DNA of 64,000 nt, from the NCBI GenBank assembly GCA_028023455.1, contig JAQFVV010000032.1, forward strand, positions 5,576,392 to 5,640,391. The letters are read 5' to 3'. The position numbers and the translations under genes are program-made. Positions 1 to 15,348 of this stretch are shown one piece after another. Position 1 is the first letter of the stretch. Each line of letters opens with the position of its first letter. A model generated the notes under the pieces. It did not search any database and was not told the DNA's origin. It saw only the letters and a program-made list of their open reading frames with translations. Origin of the DNA: Epiperipatus broadwayi (lineage: Eukaryota; Onychophora; Udeonychophora; Euonychophora; Peripatidae).

Positions 1-780
1 AAATTCTTAGCAACTTCTAGTTTGGATGGTTATCAATTTGAAAATGTAAACTAGTTTAAATACTTTGGTAGTTTTATAAATAGAAAAATGAACTTAGATG
101 TTGAGATATAACAAAGACTCCAATGTGCTTCTGCTTTAACAAGTTAAAAGATAGAGTAATTCATTACAAGAAAATAATTACTATAACTAAGTTAGATCTC
201 TGTAGATCTGTTATTTTATCTAATTTATTGAATAGGAGTGAAACTTGAGTTCCTATTGGCACAAACTAAAGGCATTACGGAAATTTCATTCACAAATCTT
301 ATCTAAAATTTTAAAAATGCAATCAATCAATATTTTAAAATCACACCTTCATTGGATTGAAAATGTAAAATGAATAAACAATGGAAGATTTCATAGAAGA
401 AAGTTTTATAGAGAAGTTGGACATGGTTTTTGTGGGATGTGTAGATCCCATGTATATTACAAGGATTCTCTCAAAAATATTTGAAAGAAGTTGCAATGTC
501 AATTGTTTCCATTGCATAGATATGGCAGAGAATGCAATACATTGGAGAGTTACAGTTAGACATGATGTTGTAGTAAAGAAATTAAAAGAAAAACATATAA
601 AATACCAAGTAAACAGAAAAATGCAACAGTATTTTCTATATTGGGTTATTTGTAATTCATCCACTCTTGCAAAACACCTTTCTAAAGGTCTTTCTCTCTC
701 TCTCTCAATCTCTTCTTTTTTTTTAACTTTTTCTTTTTTTGATCTTAGATTGGCCATACTCATTTCCCAATAGCTATACA
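1..780 (+). pseudogene. C-terminal remnant of an L2/CR1-like LINE ORF2
   Basis: Decayed tail of a non-LTR retrotransposon reverse transcriptase. From about base 55 one frame reads FKYFGSFINRKMNLDVEI, the F-K-Y-L-G-S ... D-x-E-I block that follows the RT palm in many LINEs. About 300 bases on, a second frame has an IL-K-x-HL-x-WI-x-NV segment resembling the (R/H)L-x-W-I-G-H-V block near the LINE C-terminus. Bases 480-620 resemble the following W-x-x-x-A-x-x-R-x-x-W-R region, read as A-E-N-A-I-H-W-R. Near 751-770 another frame gives S-stop-I-G-H-T-H, similar to the terminal S-R-I-G-L-x-S-H finger motif of L2-like elements. Frames change several times and stops are frequent, so it is dead. The 5' part lies outside the window. 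The open frame at 381-773 is a piece of this remnant, not a separate gene. Confidence 0.6.
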
Positions 781-4479
<3,699 letters not shown>

Positions 4480-4740
4480 GTTTCAATAAAGGCTTTATTG
4501 ATCTCAATGGTTTACATAAGTTTACATCTAGAAAAATTTGAAATTTAACATACAATGAATAATATTAGGGTAAACACATATAAATGAATTTAGTGGTTAT
4601 ACTTTGTGGTTAATGGACTATAACAATATAAAAATTAAACAAGCAAAAATAATCAGAGTTCTAAAGTTTGAGGAGCTTATTCAGTTTTGTCCGCATATCA
4701 CTTTGAATGTTAGTTGTATGATAGTTTTTCTTTGCAGCAT

Positions 4741-5577
4741 TCACAGCATTGATGGTTGTTTTAACAATGACCATGTTGCTGCATATAAGTGGGGGTTGGT
4801 TATTATTTTATCTCTATTTCGAATGTGTAGCAGTTTGTTGCTAAATGTAGCTGGGTGTCGTCTGGTGTTATTGCCAATCAAGAAAGTACATCGGGTGCAC
4901 CAATACGCATATAGAACAAATGTGGCTGCCCTAATGCTAGGTATTGATCTTCCCTGAAAAGCAGCTATTATGTGATTAATGATTGTACCCGGTTTTCTGT
5001 AGGTGTTACATATCATCTGTCATGTTTGGTTAAGTGCTACACATTGATAAATAAAGTGGTCCAGTGTCTCTTCTGCTCGATGGCAGAGTCCACAGAAGGG
5101 GTCAATAGATATATACATTCTTTTATGATAAAGAAAGTGGGTTGTTGGCAAGGCAATGAGATTGATTTTCATGATAAAATCAAAGTATTTGGGCTCTAGA
5201 GCCCATTTTTTATATTCCTTGAGTAGTCTCTTGTTGTTAATTCCTAGCATAGGTTGTATAACATTAGTATCTGCTTCTCTGTTTATTAAACCATAAATAT
5301 CCCAGTATGAATACTTATGCAAATACTGTTCTGGAATCTTGTCTGTGGTTTTGCATTGGTATATAATGTTGGTGAAAAAGGAACCTTTTGGAGGTGGTCT
5401 ATCTGTTGGAGTAACTTCTAGCAAGTGGTTAATTTTGGGGTATTTGGCAAGTATTGTGATTATTGAGTTCCTTAACTTCTGTATATGAAAAACATTGATG
5501 TTGTGCAAGCCAAGTCCATTTTTAATTAGAGGTTGGCTAAGTTTTTTGTGGAAATTGCTACTGTTTTTCTGGCCCAA
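4741..5577 (-). pseudogene. LINE RT C-terminal region with Cys-His motif, frameshifted
   Basis: Continuation of the RT protein after the frameshift near 5565. It begins with the P-L-I-K-N-G-L-G-L block that follows the RT thumb in L1-like proteins. It then carries a C-x2-C...H-x4-C motif (C-G-L-C ... D-H-F-I-Y-Q-C), which in endonuclease-class LINEs follows the RT and is thought to bind nucleic acid. A single in-frame TGA lies at about 5017-5019, just after A-L-N-Q-T, and the same frame then reads on for about 90 residues including a short hydrophobic stretch (F-V-L-Y-A-Y-W) before stopping at 4741. Only one frameshift and one stop separate this from a continuous protein, so decay is recent. 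Confidence 0.75.
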
Positions 5578-7091
5578 AGTAGTTTATTATATATGGTTTT
5601 AATTTTTGAAATGAACCCCTTTGAGAATGAAATAACCGGTACATAGTAAGTTATTTTGTTTGTGATAAGCTGGTTAATTAACTGTACTTTGGAATATAGT
5701 GAAAGATATGCCTTGGACAAGGAGTTTATAATTTTTGTGGCTTCTTCTTTAAGTTTATTTTGGATATGACATCTCATTCCTGTAATTCCCATATGAAATG
5801 GGAACCCAAGGAAAGATTTTGGTTTTGATTTGTAAATTGATGTACAGGGTTTACCAGTGTATAGAGACCAGGCTGTGGTTTTTGCTGGATTAAATGATAA
5901 TTCATATTTTTGTGAATATTCTTGTAATATCTTTTGGAGTTGCGGTATTTGTTTTTTTGATGTTAGGAATATGGTAACATCATCCATATAGGCGATGCAA
6001 GTAGTGCGCTGTGTTGTCTCTGGTATCTCAATCCCAGTAAATTCCTTTTCTATGCTTTTAATAAGGGGATTGATGTAAAATATAAACAATAGTGAACTAA
6101 GAGGGGATCCTTGGGATATAGATTTGGTGGGCGTGAAAGATGGTGAGTTTCTTCCATTTAAAGTTATATGGATCTCTCTGTTCAGAAGCAGGTTAGCAAT
6201 TATATATAGATGTGTTCTAGGAATTTCTGTGTCTTTTAGCATTTTTAGAAGTGTGTATATATTGACTGAGTCAAATGCAGCTTCTATGTCAAGCTGCACA
6301 ACAACGGGTCCATATTTTTTCCGCTGTTTTACTGTTGCTAGAATTGCTTTGAAGAATAAAGCTGCTTCTGTTGTTGAAGAGTTTTTCTTTGCATATTGTG
6401 CTTCGGAGATAAGTGGCATTATATACGGTTCAATTTCATCTTTAATAATTTTCTCCAGAATTTTGATTGGCAAAGGTCCCATAGATATTGGTCTGAGGTC
6501 TGTAATAGGTGGAATAATTGCTTTCTTTTTATTATAGGGTACTATGGCTATTGGATAGACACCCTCCATGGGTTGAATTTGTTGTGCTAGATGGTTTGCT
6601 AACTGACATAAATATTCTGTTGTGAATTTACTTAGATGCTTTAATACAAACAATGGAACTCCAGGACTACCTGGATGGCAAGCGTTTCGAATAGTATTTA
6701 GTTTTGTTGTGAAGAGATCTTTTGTGAATGGGGTTTTTGTCTGTGGTGGGCCAAACAGATTATGTGGTATTTTATATGGTTGTCTTTCTTGTAATTTTTC
6801 TTTAAAATATTCAAAAATTGGCATAATCATATTGTGTCCTGCATATGTTCCACTATTTGTATATAGTGCCATTGGCACTTTTACATCTGGTTGGTTCCCC
6901 AGCACCCATATATCTCTTGTCCAAGTGTGTGGCCTGGTTAGGCATACCTTGCTTTTCTTTATCTTCAGATAGCTTTTGAGTTCTTCACATGCTTTATTGT
7001 ATGCATGTGTAAGCTTGAATATATACTGCTGGGTGCAGTGTGATGGGTTAATCATGATTATTCTCTGGTGTAACTGATCTGCCAGAGACAA
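5526..7091 (-). CDS. LINE reverse transcriptase (main open frame, 521 aa)
   Basis: RNA-dependent DNA polymerase of the LINE at 4479-7214. Visible motifs in order: a T-D-L-R-P-I-S fingers motif near residues 197-203; the palm A motif V-V-V-Q-L-D-I-E-A-A-F-D-S near 263-275 with the catalytic Asp; S-Q-G-S-P-L-S-S near 326-333; the catalytic Y-M-D-D box at 368-371; and F-L-G-F-P beyond residue 410. All three catalytic aspartates are present. Readable in-frame sequence extends a little upstream of the first Met, so the true start is unknown and probably lost by truncation. The frame runs off into a wrong ending after W-A-R-K, where an A5 run near 5562-5566 marks a one-base frameshift; the protein continues in another frame. 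There are no stops within 521 codons, so the copy is fairly young. Without the missing N-terminal endonuclease it is unlikely to move by itself. Confidence 0.9.
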   Translation of the reverse strand: MSLADQLHQRIIMINPSHCTQQYIFKLTHAYNKACEELKSYLKIKKSKVCLTRPHTWTRDIWVLGNQPDVKVPMALYTNSGTYAGHNMIMPIFEYFKEKLQERQPYKIPHNLFGPPQTKTPFTKDLFTTKLNTIRNACHPGSPGVPLFVLKHLSKFTTEYLCQLANHLAQQIQPMEGVYPIAIVPYNKKKAIIPPITDLRPISMGPLPIKILEKIIKDEIEPYIMPLISEAQYAKKNSSTTEAALFFKAILATVKQRKKYGPVVVQLDIEAAFDSVNIYTLLKMLKDTEIPRTHLYIIANLLLNREIHITLNGRNSPSFTPTKSISQGSPLSSLLFIFYINPLIKSIEKEFTGIEIPETTQRTTCIAYMDDVTIFLTSKKQIPQLQKILQEYSQKYELSFNPAKTTAWSLYTGKPCTSIYKSKPKSFLGFPFHMGITGMRCHIQNKLKEEATKIINSLSKAYLSLYSKVQLINQLITNKITYYVPVISFSKGFISKIKTIYNKLLWARKTVAISTKNLANL

Positions 7092-7213
7092 AAGTCTTGA
7101 TGGTGGAGGTTGTTTTTTGTTATATGGTTAATGTTAAAGGACAACATTCCCATAAATGCTAGATATTTCTGGACCGGGTTCAAAGTCATATCTTTGATTT
7201 TGTTTAGCATTAT

Positions 7214-9000
<1,787 letters not shown>

Positions 9001-9270
9001 TGAATGTTATTAAAACAGGCAAAATCTCCATACAGTAGTGCCACTCAGTGTCAACCAGAGTAATCAGTGGATGCCAGAAGGCTTGTGCATAAAATCCCTA
9101 TCTAGTATCTATTCATCCAATATCCCCAGACTAGTTTCTAGCTTGTGGCTTTTGTCAGTGAGAAGTTTTGGATTTGAGAGCACTGCACCTACATCTTAAA
9201 GTTTTGCCTGTTTTAATAACAGTTATGTGCAAGCATAAGAATATGGAGATCATGTGATATAAAGTTAACT
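9001..9270 (-). mobile_element. Family A element, decayed copy A1
   Basis: Shares the family A body with the elements at 11.8 and 53.1 kb: the block beginning GGATGCCAGAAGGC, the segment CCCTATCTAGT, the hammerhead-derived region at 9124-9165, and the terminal-type GATCATGTGAT. The ends at 9006-9027 and 9201-9220 are inverted repeats of each other around GTTATTAAAACAGGCAAAA. The hammerhead box is altered to CUGACAA, so this copy should not be active. No clear target-site duplication was found. Confidence 0.75.
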
Positions 9271-11801
9271 TAAATTTAAACCTGAATTTTTATCTAATTT
9301 CTAAAACTTTTTGTGCATAAAAATTTTAATGTACTTTTCAGAATATTTTTTTAACATATTGCCTTAATATTAAGTGACTGTTAGATGAAATTTCATTTAT
9401 AAACTATCGTTGCAACTTCTTTTAGTTTTAGGAAGATAAACAGCATTAAAGTTAAATGATCATTTGCTGAAGCTTTTTCTAACAAGTCAAATTTCATTTT
9501 ATCATCTATTCTTTTCGTTTCATTCTGATAATCTTTCAAAGTATATATTTTTACTTTTGTCTTCTAAAACCTATCTATTTCATTGTATGATTTAATTATA
9601 TTTATGTTTAATTTATTTAAAATTAACGATAAAGAACTTTTTGAGTAAGAAATTAAACATCATAACTAATTTTAAAAAATATTTGGAAATGAAATTTTAT
9701 AAATGACAAACTGTCAAATTCATTTTACGTTCTTCTTTAAAAATAAATTAAGCTTATTTTCTTATATGTCAACACATAACAGAAATAAATGTCTTTCTTT
9801 ATTCAATTCAGAAAAAAATGCAATATAAATATACACAAAATATTAACTGTTATATAGAAAATAATTCAATTTGTTTAATTAAAGCATAGGAAATTTTTCA
9901 TGGTTTTATGTATTTTGATTCATATCTTGGAAGGATTTTTTACAGTTATCGTTTGAAAAACCATTTAATCCTGAAAACATTACAGGATTTTAGCAGGAGT
10001 ATGAGTGTTTGGAAAATATTTTATATTATAAAAAGGAATCACTGAAAAATTCAACTAATCTTTGTTGTATTTGTTTTGTTTTAGAGTTTAGAACATGTGC
10101 ATCTAGAGAGAGTGTGCTAATTTTCATTTAATCATTGAATAAAAAATTGGTCGATGTATTTATTTGTTTAGAATTATGCATGAAAACCATAAGGAAGTAT
10201 AACATTTAAGAAGTAAATCGAATATAAATGAATATTTGGTTTTTGTTCTAAAAAATAAAATTAGTAAAAGGTAGCAACGTGGCAAATTAACCAGGTTTAT
10301 AAAAAAGTATACATTAATCATTAGGCACAGTAATTTTTTACTAATTAATTGTATTATCTAGAGCCTTGGCATCATTATGAATGATTATAATGAGATACAC
10401 AACTTTCTGCTCTAATGATAAAATAACTATTTACATCTTTTAGGTTGAATTCTATATTAATACTCAACAATTAACATTAATATTTCTCAACCCAAACACA
10501 ATTTTTCCATACCACTTGATATCAAATTTAACTATGAAATAAATTAAAATAGTATTTTATTTGAGTATTAATGCTTGTTAATATTAATTCTTGTACTAAT
10601 TTACATGTGTTTAATTAATTTTTGTCTTTAACTTAAACTTTCATGTATTTTTAAATTTAAAAAATAGAAGTTATCCATGTACATTGGAAAAATTATTAAG
10701 TAACATACAGTTATTTTAAAAAATAAAAGCTATTAAGAACACCACATGAACAACATTTCTATTAAAAATACATTAGCTGTGAGATGATTAATAAAATCTC
10801 AATTGCCAGTCCATTTCTGTGAAAAGAATTTTCTAAGTCTAGGAATCACAATCTTTTTAAAAACTTGCAATAACCTGATTCATTTTAATCTGCAATTCCA
10901 TACAACTTCTTATAATTTCATTCACAAACCATAAAAATCATTATTATGTATGTATATAAATAAAATCCATATGAGATAAGGATTATTTCATCCATTCATA
11001 TAGTCATATGTTATATAATGAAAATACCAATAGCCAAGCTTTTCAGAATATTCCTATCCTCCAACTGATTTCTAGTTCTGGCATTCCTCAGGTAGAAAAT
11101 TGGAATTTAAATTTAGATTGAGTGAAGTTTGGAAATTTTTTAATTATCAGCAGACTTGAAACTTTTTTATGTAACCAGATAATAACTAATCCAAACAATT
11201 ACTTAATAAATTTTTGACCAATAAATGGGTAATTAGCTATTCCTAAGTGGAGAGTAAAAACTGGGCAGAAAACCTTAACCATAAGCATCTGATAGTTGTC
11301 AAATTAACTAAATAATGCCCTGTTCTTCACTGTTCCTTATTGAAGAATGAAAAATGATATTTTTTTATATAGCAGATATTATATATTTATACAGTACCTT
11401 ACCATATCTGCAATTTCCATATCCACAGCTTGAGTTTTATGTATTCACACATAGACATAGAATACCATTAATCTAAATATCTATTATTCTAGAACTTTTA
11501 TTATCCAAATAAATATGCAAAGGTAATTTTTTATTCTTTTATCATAAATAATTGACTTGAACATATATTTGCAACCAAAATTAAAGAAAACAAGCATTCA
11601 CCTAAATATCTAAATACCTATAAAGTAATAAATCTTGAGTTTTTTCTATTTTAGCAGAATTGTTATACACTACAGGAAAATAAAAATATTTATTACTAAT
11701 ACCCTACAAACTCACAAGTCCAAAAAAACACACCTAGAAACAGAAATTTCAAATTAACCATTTCATACTTCGCTATTCTGATGTTTTCTTTGTCTCACAC
11801 A
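9271..11801. other. AT-rich stretch with no recognisable gene
   Basis: No coding motif, RNA gene or sizeable repeat seen. A weak hammerhead-like string on the minus strand near 11055-11097 was considered and not accepted. Confidence 0.55.
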
Positions 11802-11985
11802 TCAATGTAAAATATCACTAAACATCACATGATCACTATCTCATGCTCGCACATAATTGTTATTAAACAATTCAAAAGAAAGCAAAACTCTCCATATAGT
11901 AGTGCCATCTTGTGCTAACAAGAGCAATCAATGGATGCCAGAAGGCATTGCATAAAATCCCTATCTAGTGCCTGCTCATCCAATA

Positions 11986-12027
11986 TCCCCAGACTAGTTT
12001 CTGGCTTGTGGCCTTCATCAGTGAGGA
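11986..12027 (-). ncRNA. Hammerhead-like ribozyme of element A2, core intact
   Basis: Read on the minus strand this forms a type I hammerhead layout. Stem I pairs UCCUCA with UGGGGA (six pairs, one G-U). The core boxes are CUGAUGA and GAAA. Stem II is GGC/GCC with a CACAA loop, preceded by an A-A opposition where active ribozymes usually have G-C. Stem III is minimal (A-U and C-G from ACUAGU), followed by C17 of a GUC cleavage triplet. Minimal stem III is known for hammerheads of Penelope-like elements and retrozymes. The 42-nt sequence is identical to that at 53263-53304 in an independent insertion. Confidence 0.7.
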
Positions 12028-12040
12028 ACCTTGGATCTGA

Positions 12041-12075
12041 GATGAAGGCCACAAGCCAGAAACTAGTCTGGGGAT
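12041..12075 (+). ncRNA. 5'-truncated hammerhead at the inversion junction of A2
   Basis: The plus-strand unit starts at GAUGA, so the first core bases and the 5' strand of stem I are missing; stem II, GAAA and the GUC-UGGGG segment are intact. The inverted arm ends immediately to the left. Confidence 0.6.
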
Positions 12076-12497
12076 ATTGGATGAGTAGGCACTAGATAGG
12101 GATTTTAAGCACATGCCTTCTGGCATCCATTGATTGCTCTTGTTAGCACAATATGGCACTACTATATGGAGAGTTTTGCTTTGTTTTGAATTGTTTAATA
12201 ACAATTATGTGCTAGTATGAGATAGTGATCATGTTATGTTTAGTGGTTTAACACCAATCCTGCCTAATAGGATAGTGGTGGCTATGGTTGTTAAAGAGCC
12301 AAAGACACCCAAATGTATGGGTGCTGAATTGATTTCAGACCCATATGACTATATAAGCTATTGAGCTTGGATTGAAAATATTAATTGTGTTTTCAATTTT
12401 ATTCTCATAGTTTAGTAGTTAAATAGAGTTAAAAGGTGGCTGCTGGAGGGTTGCATTAGATCCTAAGATCTAGGTGCAGTGCTCTCAGATCCAAGGC

Positions 12498-12539
12498 TCC
12501 TCACTGATGAAGGACACAAACCAGAAACTAGTCTGGAAT
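12498..12539 (+). ncRNA. Decayed hammerhead at the second unit boundary of A2
   Basis: CUGAUGA and GAAAC are kept, but stem II is reduced to GG/CC and the 3' strand of stem I reads UGGAAU, so only the inner pairs of stem I remain. It marks the start of the second tandem unit 465 bp after the first. Confidence 0.6.
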
Positions 12540-12674
12540 ATTGGATGAGTAGGCACTAGATAGAGATTTTATGCACATGCCTTCTGGCATCCATTAATTG
12601 CTCTTGTTAGCACAAGATGGCACTATTATATGGAGAGTTTTTGCTTTGTTTTTGAATTGCTCAATGTAAAATAT

Positions 12675-15312
12675 ATGATAAAATGATTATTACATATGAG
12701 AAAATAATAAATTTGACTTCATTTGATAGATATTTTTATTTACTACTGAAATAAATTTTAAATGTTCATTTATTGTTTTTGTAAATATTAAGAAAATGAG
12801 ACCATAATCATAACAAAGAAGTTATACATCATTGTTTCTAGAAAGATTATTTTCAGTTTATAAAATCAACAAAATATTTTTTAATATTCATTATTTTTAC
12901 ACATCTGAATGAATAATTATTTATTTCTCTAATATCTAACAAATTATGCTTTTTTAATATTTATTGCAAATTTGCAAATTTTTTTTTACTCATAAATATC
13001 AAGTAAATTGTTTACATCATAGCTAGTCTTCAAATTTGCTTCTGGCCATATTTTTGTTAGCTGCTAATATAACATTATATTTTTGAAAATAAAGTATTTC
13101 AAATCAAAATAAGTTATTAATAATTTGTAGTTCTTGATATCTAATAAATATAGTGCAAATTATTTTTTAAAAAAAATCTAAAACCATAATAAATTCACAA
13201 ATAAACATGTCTTTGTGTCATTGGAAATTTCAATGTCATAAATTGCTGAACATTTTACACCCTTGGCAACATATAATGGCTGATCATATCAGTGTGGGAC
13301 TTATGTCTATTGTAGAGTGGAAATTTTTAATTTCCTGCCTTTTAGCGCAGAATTTTTACTAAAAACATTTATTATGATAAAGTATATCATTTTATACACA
13401 CTTTAATGTATAATAATTATAGAAAAATTCACCAGGGGGCGAATTGGCCAAAAGACATTTCTCTCATACTGAAAGAGTCAATTTTGATCTCTTGTCTCTT
13501 TCACTTATTTTACTCTCACACCAATACCTATGCCAGATTTAAACCCTTTCAAAATACCTACCCAAACAACATTAGGCGACTATATATGTATGATCACACA
13601 TATATATGCAAGTGATAAGCCTGTAATTGAATCAGCATATGTATATATTACAGGTATGTTTATTTTAAAAATCACTAGTTTTGAAAAGTGATTTAATATA
13701 AAATATTAGTCAATTTTATATTTTACATACTACCATTCTACATATATATTAGAAGAATTAGTTATACTAATTATAAATTTAGTTTTTAATTTAAGTTGTA
13801 AACAATTTTAATTAGACCCCCACAGCTGTCCTGATAAAGTGTGAGCCTAGTTTATAACCTTAAATTGACAATAATATTTCTTAGAATTTAATAAAGTTGT
13901 CAACAATGTACATCTGACTGGCATTATTAAACATTTAGAACAGGAATGTAAAATGTAGAACAAAATTAAAAATTAGAATTTTAGAAGTAAACATGTTATA
14001 TTTCGAAGATGAGCTAATAGGTTTTCTAGCTGGATCCAAAAAATTGTAAACAACCATGTAGTCAGCTGCCAAAATGTATAAATACTGCAATTTTTGTAAA
14101 CAGATATAATACAATATTGTTTTTGAGAGTTGTAAGCTGAACTCATGACAGTTTTATCTTTGAAATGATGGGATAAAAAGGCATCAACTTACTGCTGTTT
14201 CCTGCAGAATGTAGTACCTATGGTCCTTTAAAATACCTTGGATAATGTCCCAGCCAAGCAGCTCATTGTAACAAGATCTCCATGAAAACCAGCCATCTAC
14301 TCACAGAGAGAGTGCTGACATTATCATTCCATGTGCTTAATACTGCCATGAAGAAAACTGTTAACATTTCTAACTGCTACAGAGCTCTGTTTATAAACTG
14401 TTAATCTTTCCAAAATCTATCTAAGCTAGCTAGATAATGAATCAACTTTTAAAATCTGTTTTTTAATGCTGTAAATGTATCTCATAAACTTTAATAATTG
14501 TAAAATTCAATCTTGTCTGAAGCTAAAACTTGTAATTTAAAAATCACTCTTTTCAAATATGAAACACTGTAAAAATTTAATTTAAGCTATAAATTATTGC
14601 AGTCTTTTATGCCTATTTATTCTATTTCAATTTTATTTTCATAATTTTATCATTTTATTATTGTATGTATTTAATATGCCAAATAACTTGAAACCATGAG
14701 TAAACATATATAATTTTGGTCTATTTCTGTATGAAGATATTTCATATCTTCATTTTGATATTGTTTCAAGATCATATTATTATTTATACTGGTTAATTTT
14801 ATGTATTAATATTGTGGTAATGAGTTACATTCCTAAATAAAGTTGTAATTTACTTACTTATAGTTATTAATAGAAACTGGCCACAGGGATATTATTAAAG
14901 CATATTTATAATGTTTTATTATTAACTGCCTGTGAAATATGCTTTCCCCTTCATTGGGCACCATGCATTCAATGCTGAAGCTCATGAATAATGATCCATA
15001 CACACAGAAATTGTTTTATTAATCTCATGTTAATAAGTGTGGTTAAGATGAAAAAGTTGATGGCCTGATTTTGAAACAAAAATATCAATACTTATCTTTT
15101 AGTGTCACTTAATTCAATAGTGTTCCCATCTTGTGAAAACAAAAATGTGATTGTAATACTTATAAAAATTTCACCATTAGTTCAAAGCAAAAGAAGATGT
15201 CATGAGATGTTTTATGTTCATGTGAGAAAAAAAAATCATTTGCTTGCAAATAGTCTCTTATTTATAAAATATTTACACTTGTAAATATATATATATATAT
15301 ATATATATACAA

Positions 15313-15348
<36 letters not shown>

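Larger units (their letters stand above)
11802..12674 (+). mobile_element. Family A element A2 with 14-bp target-site duplication
   Basis: Complete insertion of 845 bp (11816-12660) between two exact copies of TCAATGTAAAATAT (11802-11815 and 12661-12674). Structure: an inverted arm of about 225 bp (11816-12040) is followed by plus-strand sequence starting at GATGAAGGCC. The plus part holds one full 465-bp unit (12041-12505) and part of the next, so the unit is tandemly repeated. The ends resemble those of copy A4: the left end is CACTAAACATCACATG and the right end is TTTTGAATTGC. A 14-bp duplication plus 5' inversion is typical of target-primed retrotransposition. There is no open reading frame of interest, so it must depend on a protein supplied from elsewhere. 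Confidence 0.85.

Noticed and set aside
381-773. 130-codon plus-strand open frame and its 146-codon minus-strand shadow
   Set aside because: They lie in the LINE remnant at 1-780; no full-length family match and the frame is shared with the LINE tail.
11055-11097. Minus-strand CUGAGGA...GAAA string resembling a hammerhead
   Set aside because: Stem I pairs fairly well but stem II is essentially absent and no repeat context was found. The match is too weak without more copies.
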